A DNA stretch of 64,000 nucleotides from an uncultured Spirochaetales bacterium (GTDB lineage: Bacteria; Spirochaetota; Spirochaetia; Sphaerochaetales; Sphaerochaetaceae), in NCBI GenBank assembly GCA_949283305.1, contig CASDRU010000018.1, positions 124,001 to 188,000 of the forward strand, in the 5' to 3' direction. Both the position numbers and the translations under genes were made by a program. Numbering within the stretch: position 1 is the first letter of the stretch; every line of letters begins with the position of its first letter. The notes under the pieces were generated by a model that saw only the letters and a list, made by a program, of their open reading frames with translations, was not told the DNA's origin and searched no databases. This document shows, one piece after another, positions 53,143 through 61,247 of the stretch.

Positions 53143-54458
53143 GTCTTTTTCCTCACTTCAATATTTCCATCAGCAAACTGGATTATCATATCATCTGATG
53201 CATTCTTGCTGCTTCTTATGATTTTCCCGTCCCTGTCTCTTGCAATTGTATAGCCGCGCTTTAGAATCTCATAGGGCGAAAGAGCGTCAGTCAGCTCGCA
53301 GAGCTTTTCAAGCTTTCTTTTCTTTGCCGTCAGCAGATTTTCAATCATCAGAGAAATTCCGCCAGAGAGCCTTTCTTTTTCTCTCTTGCTCTCATCTAAT
53401 ATCCTGAGCATGGATTTTACAAGGTTCTCAGATGAGAAATTAAGACTCATCCGTGCACTGTAGATTCTTGCCTCCAGAGATCTCTCTGCTGTCTTGAATG
53501 ATAAAAGCGCAAGCTTTGCTCTCTCTGCTTTTTTCTTTATTCTCAGGCTGTCGTATTTGAGATCGTTTACTCTGCGCTCTGCTTCTCTTAGCCTTCTGTT
53601 CATCAAAAGAGCAATCTGTGAAAGGATGCTCTTATGTCTTTCCCTGGCGTTGAACACGCTTTGAGTGACAAGCTCTGCTGCAACAGAGGGAGTTGATGCC
53701 CTGATGTCGGAGACAAAGTCAGAAAGAGGGAAGTCTGAGTCATGACCGACTGCGCTCACAACAGGAATTGCAGAACTGTGGATTGCCTCAATGACAGCGC
53801 TTTCTGAATATGGCGCAAGGTCCTCCTTGGATCCTCCTCCTCTTGCCAGAATGATCACATCTGCAAGCATGAAGTTGTTTGCCTGCCTTATACGAGAGGA
53901 AATGATTGAAGCAGCATTTTCTCCCTGAACCGGGGAGGGAAGGATTACAATGTCCACTCCCGGTGCACGGCGCAGCGTAACGCGGAGTATGTCGTTTATA
54001 ACAGCACCTGCTGGGCTTGTGATTACAGCGATCCTGTTTATCAATGCAGGCAGACTTTTTTTGTTTTCCTGATCAAAGTATCCAAGTTCCTGATAATACT
54101 GTCTTCTTTTCTCTATCTCAGCCTGGAGGTCACCCTCTCCCTTTTTCTTCATGCTCCTGATTATAAAGGTGAGGCTTCCTCCCTTATCCCAGAAGTTGAA
54201 GGATCCCTGTACTGTGACATAATCCCCGTTTTCTGGCTTTCTCATCCTGTAGTTCATGCTTTTGAAGACAGCACAGTTTATCATGCTGCCGTCCTTGTCC
54301 TTGAGACTCAGATACCAGTGCCCTGATGAGTTTGTCTTGAAGTTTGAGATTTCTCCTTCTATCCTGATATCCGAAAGGGACTCTCTGATGAAAGAGGAGA
54401 GGATGGTGCAGACTTCACTGACTGAGAATATCTTGTCTTCAAAAAAAGAAGGATTCAT
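53139..54458 (-). CDS. xseA: Exodeoxyribonuclease VII large subunit
   Basis: A 439-residue nuclease that degrades single-stranded DNA with XseB. N-terminal OB fold (IRIEGEISNFKTNSSGHWYL) and the catalytic domain with ARGGGSKEDLAPYSE and VSAVGHDSDFPLSDFVSDIRASTPS. I chose the ATG at 54458 over an upstream in-frame ATG at 54497: the extended -10 TGTTATCAT ends six bases before 54458, and the upstream start falls close to the ferredoxin terminator. No Shine-Dalgarno, so leaderless. Confidence 0.93.
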   Translation of the reverse strand: MNPSFFEDKIFSVSEVCTILSSFIRESLSDIRIEGEISNFKTNSSGHWYLSLKDKDGSMINCAVFKSMNYRMRKPENGDYVTVQGSFNFWDKGGSLTFIIRSMKKKGEGDLQAEIEKRRQYYQELGYFDQENKKSLPALINRIAVITSPAGAVINDILRVTLRRAPGVDIVILPSPVQGENAASIISSRIRQANNFMLADVIILARGGGSKEDLAPYSESAVIEAIHSSAIPVVSAVGHDSDFPLSDFVSDIRASTPSVAAELVTQSVFNARERHKSILSQIALLMNRRLREAERRVNDLKYDSLRIKKKAERAKLALLSFKTAERSLEARIYSARMSLNFSSENLVKSMLRILDESKREKERLSGGISLMIENLLTAKKRKLEKLCELTDALSPYEILKRGYTIARDRDGKIIRSSKNASDDMIIQFADGNIEVRKKT

Positions 54459-54473
54459 ACGAGAATGATAACA
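54459..54473 (-). promoter_or_regulatory. Extended -10 promoter abutting xseA
   Basis: TGTTATCAT on the minus strand, hexamer at 54465-54470, six bases from the ATG. No ribosome binding site in the spacer TCTCGT. Confidence 0.6.
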
Positions 54474-54482
54474 GAAAGACAG

Positions 54483-54508
54483 AAAAAAAGCTCTCATTTC
54501 TGAGAGCT
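54483..54508 (-). terminator. Terminator of the ferredoxin gene
   Basis: On the minus strand a perfect 8-bp stem AGCTCTCA/TGAGAGCT with a GAAA loop, followed by TTTTTTTCT. It separates ferredoxin from xseA, so xseA needs its own promoter. Confidence 0.9.
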
Positions 54509-54527
54509 CATGAAAGACAAGTAAATC

Positions 54528-54695
54528 TTACTCCTCTTCAATAGCACCTGTCGGGCATACGCTTGCGCATGTTCCGCAGGAAATACAAGTATCCGGATCA
54601 ATCTTGTAGATGTCACCTTCGCTGATTGCTCCAACCGGGCACTCACCCTGGCATGTTCCACATGCTACGCATGTATCTGTAATCCTGTAAGCCAT
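54528..54695 (-). CDS. 2[4Fe-4S] ferredoxin
   Basis: A 55-residue bacterial ferredoxin carrying low-potential electrons. Two CxxCxxCxxxCP motifs: CVACGTCQGECP (from residue 9) and CISCGTCASVCP (from residue 37), each giving one [4Fe-4S] cluster. CAGGAG lies eight bases before the ATG. Monocistronic with its own terminator, consistent with high expression in an anaerobe with pyruvate:ferredoxin metabolism. Confidence 0.97.
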   Translation of the reverse strand: MAYRITDTCVACGTCQGECPVGAISEGDIYKIDPDTCISCGTCASVCPTGAIEEE

Positions 54696-54778
54696 AGTAT
54701 AACTCCTGTTTTTTAGTTTACTACCTTATGATAAGCCATGAAAAATCTAGCGTCAATTGCATTTGCCGCCCTTTTCAA

Positions 54779-55204
54779 TCATAAAAGCTTCTCTCCGCGT
54801 GCATTTGGAATGCATGAGCAGAAAATAAGGATTGCCTCAATAAATGTCCAGATCCAGATTCCGAACTGAGCAAGAGCAGTAAGAGCAAGCACAAAAAACC
54901 AGCGCACAATATGCATGTCATAGCGGTAGTAATAAGAAAAGAGGAAAGATGCGAAAGAAAAAAAGAAGGCTGCCCAGATTATCATGCTCAAGGCTGTCAC
55001 TGCAAGCTGGATTGCTGCTTTCTTTCTGTATCCCAGATAGAAATTATGAGCTCCGAAAACACCAAGGAATAGCCCCAGGAGTCCTGCTGCGACAAGGCTT
55101 CTTCCTTTTGTACTTACGCTTGTCTCAGCCTTCAGTCTTCTGCCGCATTCTGAACAGAAAATGGCAGTATCATCAATCAATTTTCCGCAGTTTGGACAAT
55201 ACAT
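54779..55204 (-). CDS. Zinc-ribbon and TM2 domain membrane protein
   Basis: A 141-residue protein. An N-terminal zinc ribbon (CPNCGKLIDD and CSECGRRL) is followed by a TM2-type pair of helices (AAGLLGLFLGVFGAHNFYLG with the GxxGxHxFYLG signature) and two more hydrophobic helices. Function unknown. A GAGGTG site precedes the ATG. Confidence 0.85.
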   Translation of the reverse strand: MYCPNCGKLIDDTAIFCSECGRRLKAETSVSTKGRSLVAAGLLGLFLGVFGAHNFYLGYRKKAAIQLAVTALSMIIWAAFFFSFASFLFSYYYRYDMHIVRWFFVLALTALAQFGIWIWTFIEAILIFCSCIPNARGEKLL

Positions 55205-55251
55205 GTTTCACCTCTTTTTTCATTATAGTTCAAAAACTGTGTTTTTTCAGC

Positions 55252-55267
55252 TATACTCGCACATGTT
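55252..55267 (+). promoter_or_regulatory. Promoter of topB with a very short leader
   Basis: -35 TTCAAA (55229-55234), a 17-base spacer and -10 TATACT (55252-55257), ending ten bases before the ATG. The leader would be about three to four bases, without a ribosome site. Confidence 0.5.
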
Positions 55268-57484
55268 ATGAAAAAACTGGTTATAGCTGAAAAACCTTCA
55301 GTAGGAAAGGAAATTGCAAGGACACTCGGATCCCGTATCCGGGAAGAAGGATATATGGAAGGACCTCTTTATGTGGTCACATGGGCACTTGGCCATCTTG
55401 TTGAGCTTGCAGAGCCGGCAAGGTATTCAGAGCGTTATAAAAGATGGAGTCTTAAGGATCTTCCGATGCTTCCTGAAGTGCTTGAAGAGGAAGTAATCGA
55501 GGAGACAAAGCCTCAGTTTGAGACAATAAAGAAACTTCTTGAGCGCAGTGATATCTCCTCTGTTGTCATCGCAACAGATGCAGGACGCGAAGGGGAGCTT
55601 GTTGCCCGCTGGATTTTAAAGCTTGCTTCTTCATCCAAGCCATGCGAGAGGCTCTGGATTTCAAGCCAGACTGAAAAAGCCATCCTTGAAGGCTTTTCCT
55701 CTCTGCGCCCCTCTTCTGATTATGACAACCTTTACCGCGCGGCAGAGTGCAGGGCCGCTGCTGACTGGTATGTCGGCATGAATGTCACTAGAGCTCTCAC
55801 ATGTTTTTATGACGCAAAGCTTTCTGCTGGAAGAGTGCAAACCCCGACGCTGGCTCTCATGACAAAGAGAGAGGATGAGATTGACGAATTCCTCGGCTCA
55901 TTTTATTACACAGCACACGGAGATTTCGGACTTTTTGCAGCAAGCTACTATCCAGAAGAGAACACGATAAGATTCACAAGCGAAGAGAAAAAAGCCGAGC
56001 TTGAGAATTTAGCAGATGCAAAAGGAAGGGTAATAAGCCTTGTCACAGAGGAAAAGGAGGATCCTGTTCCTCAAGCTTATGATCTGACTGAGCTTCAGAG
56101 AGATGCCAACATGGCACTTGGATTTTCAGCAAAGGAGACACTCGATACGCTTCAGAGACTTTATGAGGTTCATAAGATTGTCACTTATCCGAGAACTGAC
56201 AGCCGCTATATAACAGCAGATATAGTACCGACATTGCGTGAGAGAATCGAAGCAGTAAGAGAAAGCGTGTTCTCATACCAGGTGGATGAATATCTTACTA
56301 GCGGCTTTATCTCAGACAATCCGCGCTTTGTAAATGACGCGCTTGTCTCTGACCATCATGCAATAATCCCCACCGAGACAAAGGTGGATCTTTCCAAACT
56401 CTCATCAGATGAGGAGAAGCTTTGGCGTTTGATTGCACTCCGCTTTCTGGAGGTCCTTGGAGAAAGCTATAAATATAAAAGCACGAATGCAAAGATTGAG
56501 GTCAATGGCAATATATTCAAAACAAGGCTTACTGTTCCTGTCAGAAAAGGCTACAGAAGCGTAAGTGAATCAGCAGGTCTCAAATCAAGTGCGCCGGCTC
56601 TGGATGAAGGGGATAGCGCATTTGCCCTCAGAATGCTCAAAGAAGGCGATGAGGTTGAGCTCAAGGGCGTGAAGATAAGAAAGAGCAGCACAATCCCGCC
56701 AGAGCGCTATACTGATGCAACACTCCTTTCTGCCATGGAGAATGCAGGACGCTTTGTAGATGACAAGGAAATAAAGGGAAATCTGCAGAACGGACTTGGA
56801 ACTCCTGCAACAAGAGCTGACATGATAGAAAAGCTTGTTCAGAACCATTATGTTGAAAGGGACGGCAAATACCTTGTTCCTACAGCCAAGGGAAGGGAAG
56901 TTGTGCGTCTTTCTCCTCTTGTCCTTCAGTCTGCAGAACTCACGGGCATCTGGGAGGGGAGGCTTGAGCAGATAAGCAAGGGCAAAGAGGATCCAGAGAT
57001 CTTCATAAGGGACATAAAGAAGATGGCAGGGGAGCTTGTCAGTGAAGTTGAAAAGAGCACTCTCACATTCTCCCCCTCTTTCAAGGATACAAAGAAATGC
57101 CCGTACTGCGGCAGGGACATGATGAAGAGCTCAGAAAGCGACGGAACAGTGCATTATATATGTCAGAGCCTGTCCTGCCAGTATGAGGAGAAAATAGTCA
57201 GAATCAAGGTAGATACTGCTCCTCAGGTGAAGCGTGTGACAAGCACGGACGGCAAGGCTAAGATAGTCATAAAGAAAAGTGCAGTAATACCTAAGGCTGT
57301 ATACGAGACAAAGACTGTTGTAGTGAACCAGTCAAAGAGAAACTACAGAAGGGACACAAGCGGCAGTGAACCGATGAGAAAGACCAGCTACAATACATTC
57401 TCCTCAAGCGGCGGGACAATGGCAGATTTCTTCTTAAAGAGCCAGAAAAAAGCAGAGGAGAGAAAAAACAGGAAAAAGAAATGA
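55268..57484 (+). CDS. topB: DNA topoisomerase III (type IA)
   Basis: A 738-residue type IA topoisomerase that decatenates DNA and relaxes negative supercoils. TOPRIM motifs LVIAEKPSVGKEIARTLG and ATDAGREGELVARWI. Active-site Tyr in VTYPRTDSRYIT. Near the C terminus is a C4 zinc-binding motif (CPYCGRDMM and CQSLSCQYEE), followed by a basic, lysine-rich tail. RarA, XseAB and TopB near each other suggest a DNA maintenance neighbourhood. Confidence 0.94.
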   Translation: MKKLVIAEKPSVGKEIARTLGSRIREEGYMEGPLYVVTWALGHLVELAEPARYSERYKRWSLKDLPMLPEVLEEEVIEETKPQFETIKKLLERSDISSVVIATDAGREGELVARWILKLASSSKPCERLWISSQTEKAILEGFSSLRPSSDYDNLYRAAECRAAADWYVGMNVTRALTCFYDAKLSAGRVQTPTLALMTKREDEIDEFLGSFYYTAHGDFGLFAASYYPEENTIRFTSEEKKAELENLADAKGRVISLVTEEKEDPVPQAYDLTELQRDANMALGFSAKETLDTLQRLYEVHKIVTYPRTDSRYITADIVPTLRERIEAVRESVFSYQVDEYLTSGFISDNPRFVNDALVSDHHAIIPTETKVDLSKLSSDEEKLWRLIALRFLEVLGESYKYKSTNAKIEVNGNIFKTRLTVPVRKGYRSVSESAGLKSSAPALDEGDSAFALRMLKEGDEVELKGVKIRKSSTIPPERYTDATLLSAMENAGRFVDDKEIKGNLQNGLGTPATRADMIEKLVQNHYVERDGKYLVPTAKGREVVRLSPLVLQSAELTGIWEGRLEQISKGKEDPEIFIRDIKKMAGELVSEVEKSTLTFSPSFKDTKKCPYCGRDMMKSSESDGTVHYICQSLSCQYEEKIVRIKVDTAPQVKRVTSTDGKAKIVIKKSAVIPKAVYETKTVVVNQSKRNYRRDTSGSEPMRKTSYNTFSSSGGTMADFFLKSQKKAEERKNRKKK

Positions 57485-57490
57485 GAGGCT

Positions 57491-57513
57491 CCTGCACAGT
57501 GTGTGCAGGTTTT
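57491..57513 (+). terminator. Terminator of topB
   Basis: CCTGCACA and TGTGCAGG form a perfect 8-bp stem with a 3-base loop, followed by TTTTCTC. It lies six bases after the topB stop. Confidence 0.85.
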
Positions 57514-57514
57514 C

Positions 57515-57883
57515 TCATACAGCGCTTTTAATAATTTCTTCTTCTGCCTGCTTCGTGGCTTCAAGAAAATGTGCATAGAACATTATGATTCTCTCAAATG
57601 ATGATGCCAGGGAAAAGGCAGATTCTCTCTTGCTGTTTTTCCCTGCAATTTCATGTCCTGTATATTTCTGGTACAGCGCAAGGAGCATCTTCAGTTCTTT
57701 CTCGATTTTTTCTGTTGCAATAACAAAATCATTTTTCTCAAAGAACATGGTATCTTCTTTGAAGAATTTCTTCAAATAAAGCTCGTACTTCAGCTCATCA
57801 ACAGAAAACACATCTCCCCTTGTTCCAAGTCTTCTTATTTCTCCATCTTCATCTCTTCTTGTCATTATCCTTATCATTTCCAT
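57515..57883 (-). CDS. Small helical protein of unknown function
   Basis: About 122 residues, soluble and helical, no recognised family. It opens with a basic strand-rich part (MIRIMTRRDEDGEIRRLG) and continues with charged helices and an amphipathic C terminus. ATG 57883 has AGAGGT seven bases upstream; ATG 57889 is too close. A palindrome lies upstream at 57918-57938, possibly an operator for this gene. Confidence 0.55.
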   Translation of the reverse strand: MEMIRIMTRRDEDGEIRRLGTRGDVFSVDELKYELYLKKFFKEDTMFFEKNDFVIATEKIEKELKMLLALYQKYTGHEIAGKNSKRESAFSLASSFERIIMFYAHFLEATKQAEEEIIKSAV

Positions 57884-57917
57884 ATTCATCACCTCTGTCC
57901 TTAGGATATGCAAGAGT

Positions 57918-57938
57918 GTTGGACGTATGATGTCCAAC
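57918..57938. promoter_or_regulatory. Palindromic site between two divergent genes
   Basis: GTTGGAC (57918-57924) and GTCCAAC (57932-57938) form a perfect 7-bp inverted repeat around a 7-base centre. There is no T tract, so it is not a terminator. Its position in the space between the small helical protein and the ABC remnant fits an operator. Confidence 0.5.
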
Positions 57939-57979
57939 ATAAAAAGATTCAGATAATTTGCAATTATTGAAATATATCT

Positions 57980-58282
57980 GTGGATAAATTCATAAAGAAC
58001 TATGATGAAATCGTTGAGGACAACGGATCAAAGCTATCAGGAGGACAGAGACAGCGCATTGCACTTGCCAGGGCTCTTTATTCTTCTTGTCCTCTGATTA
58101 TTTTAGATGAGCCGTTTTCTGCGCTGGATGGAGAAACTGTTGACTTCATACTTTCTGCTCTCAAGAGTCCATGCTATATGAGCAGAACATTCATATTCAT
58201 ACTTCATCAGGAGGAGCTTACATCATATTTTGACAGAGTATATCGCATGAGGGATGGAAGGCTTGAGGAGGTGAAAAGATGA
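57980..58282 (+). pseudogene. 5'-truncated ABC exporter ATPase
   Basis: Only the last 100 residues of an ABC exporter half survive: signature [15 protein letters not shown], Walker [15 protein letters not shown], and switch His in [10 protein letters not shown]. The membrane domain and Walker A are missing, and an in-frame TGA lies just upstream (57968-57970). A deletion has removed about 80 percent of the gene. The end overlaps the next ABC gene (ATGA), showing that the two once formed a heterodimeric exporter operon. Confidence 0.85.
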
Positions 58283-59952
58283 CAAGAGCTGAGATAAAGT
58301 CATTCAATTCTGTATTTTCCCTCCTGGGCAGAAAGCGTATTCTCTATGTGCTGTTTTCTCTAATTAGCGGAATCTCTGTCTTTGTTCTGTTCTCATCTGT
58401 TGGAATACTCATGAGAGAGCTTCTTGATATGATTGACTCTTAGTCTTCTGTAAGTCTTCTTAACATACTGCTTTACATAGCCATTATATTCCTGATGGCG
58501 CTTCTTGGAGGCCTGACTGAGTCCGGGTTCTGCTCTCTAGAGATGGATGTGCAGGCAAAAGTAAGGAGAAAAATGCTGGAAAGCATATATAATGCGGATT
58601 TGAACAAAAACATAAAGATGGATTTGGGAGAACTTTTTGCCCGCATCACCGATGATGCATCCCGCTGTGCAAAGGCTGTATCTGTCAGACTCTCCGGCTA
58701 TGTGTTCATTCCAATGGTCTCCGGGCTTGTTTCCTTTATATTCCTGTTTTTCGTGAACATATTCCTTGCATTTTTCTGCCTTGCTGTCGCACTTTTGAAT
58801 CTTGTTCTCCTTTCAGTTTTCAGAAAGCGGATAGATTCTCTCAACTCATCTATTGCAGCGCTTCGCGGAAATGTGAATTCCTCTGCTAGAGAGATATTGA
58901 ACGGAAGTGCTGAAATTAGGATATTCGGCCTCAATAATCTCTTTTTGAAAAGAGTGGAGGAGAAAGCAGATGAGATATATTCTCTTACTGTCAAAAAAGA
59001 GAAATACGCTAATTTAAGATATTCTATATACAACATATCGGCGGACGGTCTTACCAGTGTGGCTGCAGTCATTCTTGCTTATTTCCTTTCCAAAGCCGGC
59101 TACATGGATTTTGCAGATGTGTTTCTTGCCCGTCCTCTTGCAGACCAGATTTCCCAGATGCTCGTGGCATTTTCCAATTTCTCTGTCTTGATGTCTCAGA
59201 TTGCTCCCAGCATCCGCCGAACTGAAGAGGTCATGGACATGAGAAAAGAAAGAAAAGGAGGCATTGTGCTGAAAGGTGCAGATAGAATATCTTTTGAAAA
59301 TGTATCCTTTTCCTATCCCGATGGAAATAGTGTCCTTCACGGCATCTCGTTTACTCTTGAAAAAGGGAAAAAATATGCCTTTGTAGGAGAAAGCGGTAGC
59401 GGCAAGTCAACAATACTGAAACTTCTTATGGGCTTTTATATGCCGACTGAGGGAAAAGTCATCTTGAACGGAGTCAGCAGCGAGGAAGCTGACCTTTTAT
59501 CATGGCGCGGCAATTTCTCTTATCTCAATCAGTCTTACAGCATGCTTAATACATCAATTGCAAAGAACATAGCTTTCTCTTCTTCTCCTGATGATGGAAA
59601 GGTTCTAAAAACTCTTGAGAGCGTAAATGCCCTTTCGTTTATCAGGAAAAGGAATCTGGATATTCATGAGAAAAGAAATGTAAGCACTCTGCAACTTTCA
59701 GGCGGCGAGAGACAGAGGATTTCCGTTGCAAGGGTGCTTTATCAGGATAATCCTGTGCTTGTTCTTGATGAGGCGACAAGTGCTCTTGATAAAGAAAACA
59801 GGGATAATCTTTCATCCATTTTATCATCCATTGGGGACAAGATTATTGTATCTGTCACTCACCAGATGGATTTCCTTTCTGGATTTGATCAGGTCTTTGC
59901 AGTATCTGAAGGAAAGATAGAAAGACTTGAGCATTTGGAAAGCAGGCAGTAG
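58279..59952 (+). pseudogene. ABC exporter (membrane-ATPase fusion) with an in-frame TAG
   Basis: A 557-codon half-transporter. Codons 1-54 encode an N-terminal region with the first transmembrane helix, then TAG at 58441-58443, then the same frame continues with further helices, Walker A GESGSGKSTILKLLMG, signature LQLSGGERQRISVAR and Walker B VLVLDEATSALDKE. All motifs after the stop are intact. The first in-frame ATG after it, 58495, would give a protein that lacks the first helix. CydC/CydD-like or MsbA-like exporters are the nearest type. Together with the truncated partner it suggests a decaying locus. Confidence 0.82.
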
Positions 59953-60044
59953 CCTTCTGTCAAGTTTTCTTTTCGGATTCAGCTTCTCATCTCTTCCAAA
60001 ATCAAGAGAAAAGACATTAATATAGCTTTTACAAGGAGAGTGGA

Positions 60045-60437
60045 ATGAGAGAATTCAGCTATGAATTGAGAGTATATTTTTCCGATACCGATGCAGAAGG
60101 GATCGTCTATCATGCAAGATACCTGGACTTTGCAGAGCATGCGAGAACAGAAATGCTCAGAGCAATAGGATACAATCAGAGCCAGATGAAAGAAAATGGT
60201 GTCATTTTCGTTGTGAAGAGCATGGAAATTGAATACAAAAAGCCAGCCTTCCTGGACGATGTCCTGACTGTTGTTACAGCGGCAGAGGAGATCAAGAAGT
60301 TTTCAGCTGTTTTCTCCCAGACAATCAGAAGAGGGGAGGATGAAATCTGTTTTATAAAGCTGAAGGTCGCATCTCTTTCATCAGATGCAAAGCGCATTGT
60401 TCCTGTTCCTGAGCACATTGTGGAGGTTTTAAAATGA
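60045..60437 (+). CDS. YbgC-type acyl-CoA thioesterase
   Basis: A 130-residue hotdog-fold thioesterase. The catalytic Asp and neighbours lie in SDTDAEGIVYHARYLDFAEH. Length is normal. A GGAG-rich site precedes the ATG. The stop overlaps the nrdG start, so the two are co-transcribed, though their functions seem unrelated. Confidence 0.9.
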   Translation: MREFSYELRVYFSDTDAEGIVYHARYLDFAEHARTEMLRAIGYNQSQMKENGVIFVVKSMEIEYKKPAFLDDVLTVVTAAEEIKKFSAVFSQTIRRGEDEICFIKLKVASLSSDAKRIVPVPEHIVEVLK

Positions 60438-61126
60438 AAATCCATGGCTTTAACAAACTTACCGCAGTTGACTTTCCCTCCCTTCTTGCATGCCTTGTAT
60501 TTACAGGAGGATGCAATTTCCGCTGTCCTTTCTGCCATAATGGAACGCTTGTACTGAATCCTGATGACTACCCGCTTATAGATAATGAAGAGATATTCTC
60601 ATATCTGGAGAAAAGAAAAGGGATTTTGGATGGAATAGTCATCTCCGGCGGTGAGCCGACAATAAACAATGATCTTATTCCCTTTCTGGAAAGAGTCAGA
60701 AAAACAGGCATGCAGATCAAGCTTGATACAAATGGTTACAGGTTTGACGTGCTGAAAGAATGCATTGAAAACAAGCTTGTTGACTATGTTGCAATGGATA
60801 TAAAAAACAGTTTGGATTTATATGGTATTACTATAGGAATAGATAATATCAATACAGAAACGATAGAGAAATCGATTGAATATCTGCTGTCAGACCCTGT
60901 AAATTACGAATTCCGAACAACTGTCACAAAAGAGCTCCATAGCAGAGAAAGTTTTGAGAAAATAGCGCTGCTGTGCAGAAATGCTGAAAATTATTATCTG
61001 CAAAACTTTACAGCAAATGAAAATACAATTGAAAAAGGATTTTCACCTGCATCCAGATATGAGCTGGAAAGTTATATGGAAATACTTAGTAAAACAATAA
61101 AAAACGTACGAATACGAAATTATTAA
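60434..61126 (+). CDS. nrdG: Anaerobic ribonucleotide reductase activating protein
   Basis: A 230-residue radical SAM enzyme that installs the glycyl radical on NrdD. Cluster motif CNFRCPFCHN at about residue 27, glycine-rich SAM motif GIVISGGEPT. It is longer than the 155-residue E. coli NrdG but typical of the NrdG2 group. The AT content rises in the second half. It lies 121 bases upstream of nrdD, with nrdD's own promoter in the gap. Confidence 0.92.
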   Translation: MKIHGFNKLTAVDFPSLLACLVFTGGCNFRCPFCHNGTLVLNPDDYPLIDNEEIFSYLEKRKGILDGIVISGGEPTINNDLIPFLERVRKTGMQIKLDTNGYRFDVLKECIENKLVDYVAMDIKNSLDLYGITIGIDNINTETIEKSIEYLLSDPVNYEFRTTVTKELHSRESFEKIALLCRNAENYYLQNFTANENTIEKGFSPASRYELESYMEILSKTIKNVRIRNY

Positions 61127-61139
61127 TGTTTCTTACTAA

Positions 61140-61221
61140 ACACTATATATAGTGCATTAAAAAATATAGTGCGCTTTATGTTGAGTTTTTACTTGCGTCT
61201 CTTCTTTTGCTGTGCTATAGT
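61140..61221 (+). promoter_or_regulatory. NrdR-like box and promoter of nrdD
   Basis: A near-perfect NrdR-type palindrome ACACTATATATAGTGC at 61140-61155, with a half-conserved second copy at 61157-61172. Downstream are -35 TTGCGT (61193-61198), a 17-base spacer and extended -10 TGCTATAGT (hexamer 61216-61221). Paired NrdR boxes usually lie about 31 bases apart; these are 17 apart, so cooperative binding is uncertain. Confidence 0.6.
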
Positions 61222-61247
61222 AGCAGGTACGACTAAGGAGAGTAATT

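Noticed and set aside
58441-58443. TAG recoding (for example pyrrolysine or suppression)
   Set aside because: TAG ends several intact genes here (for example xseB and the flavodoxin-like gene), so the codon is a normal stop.
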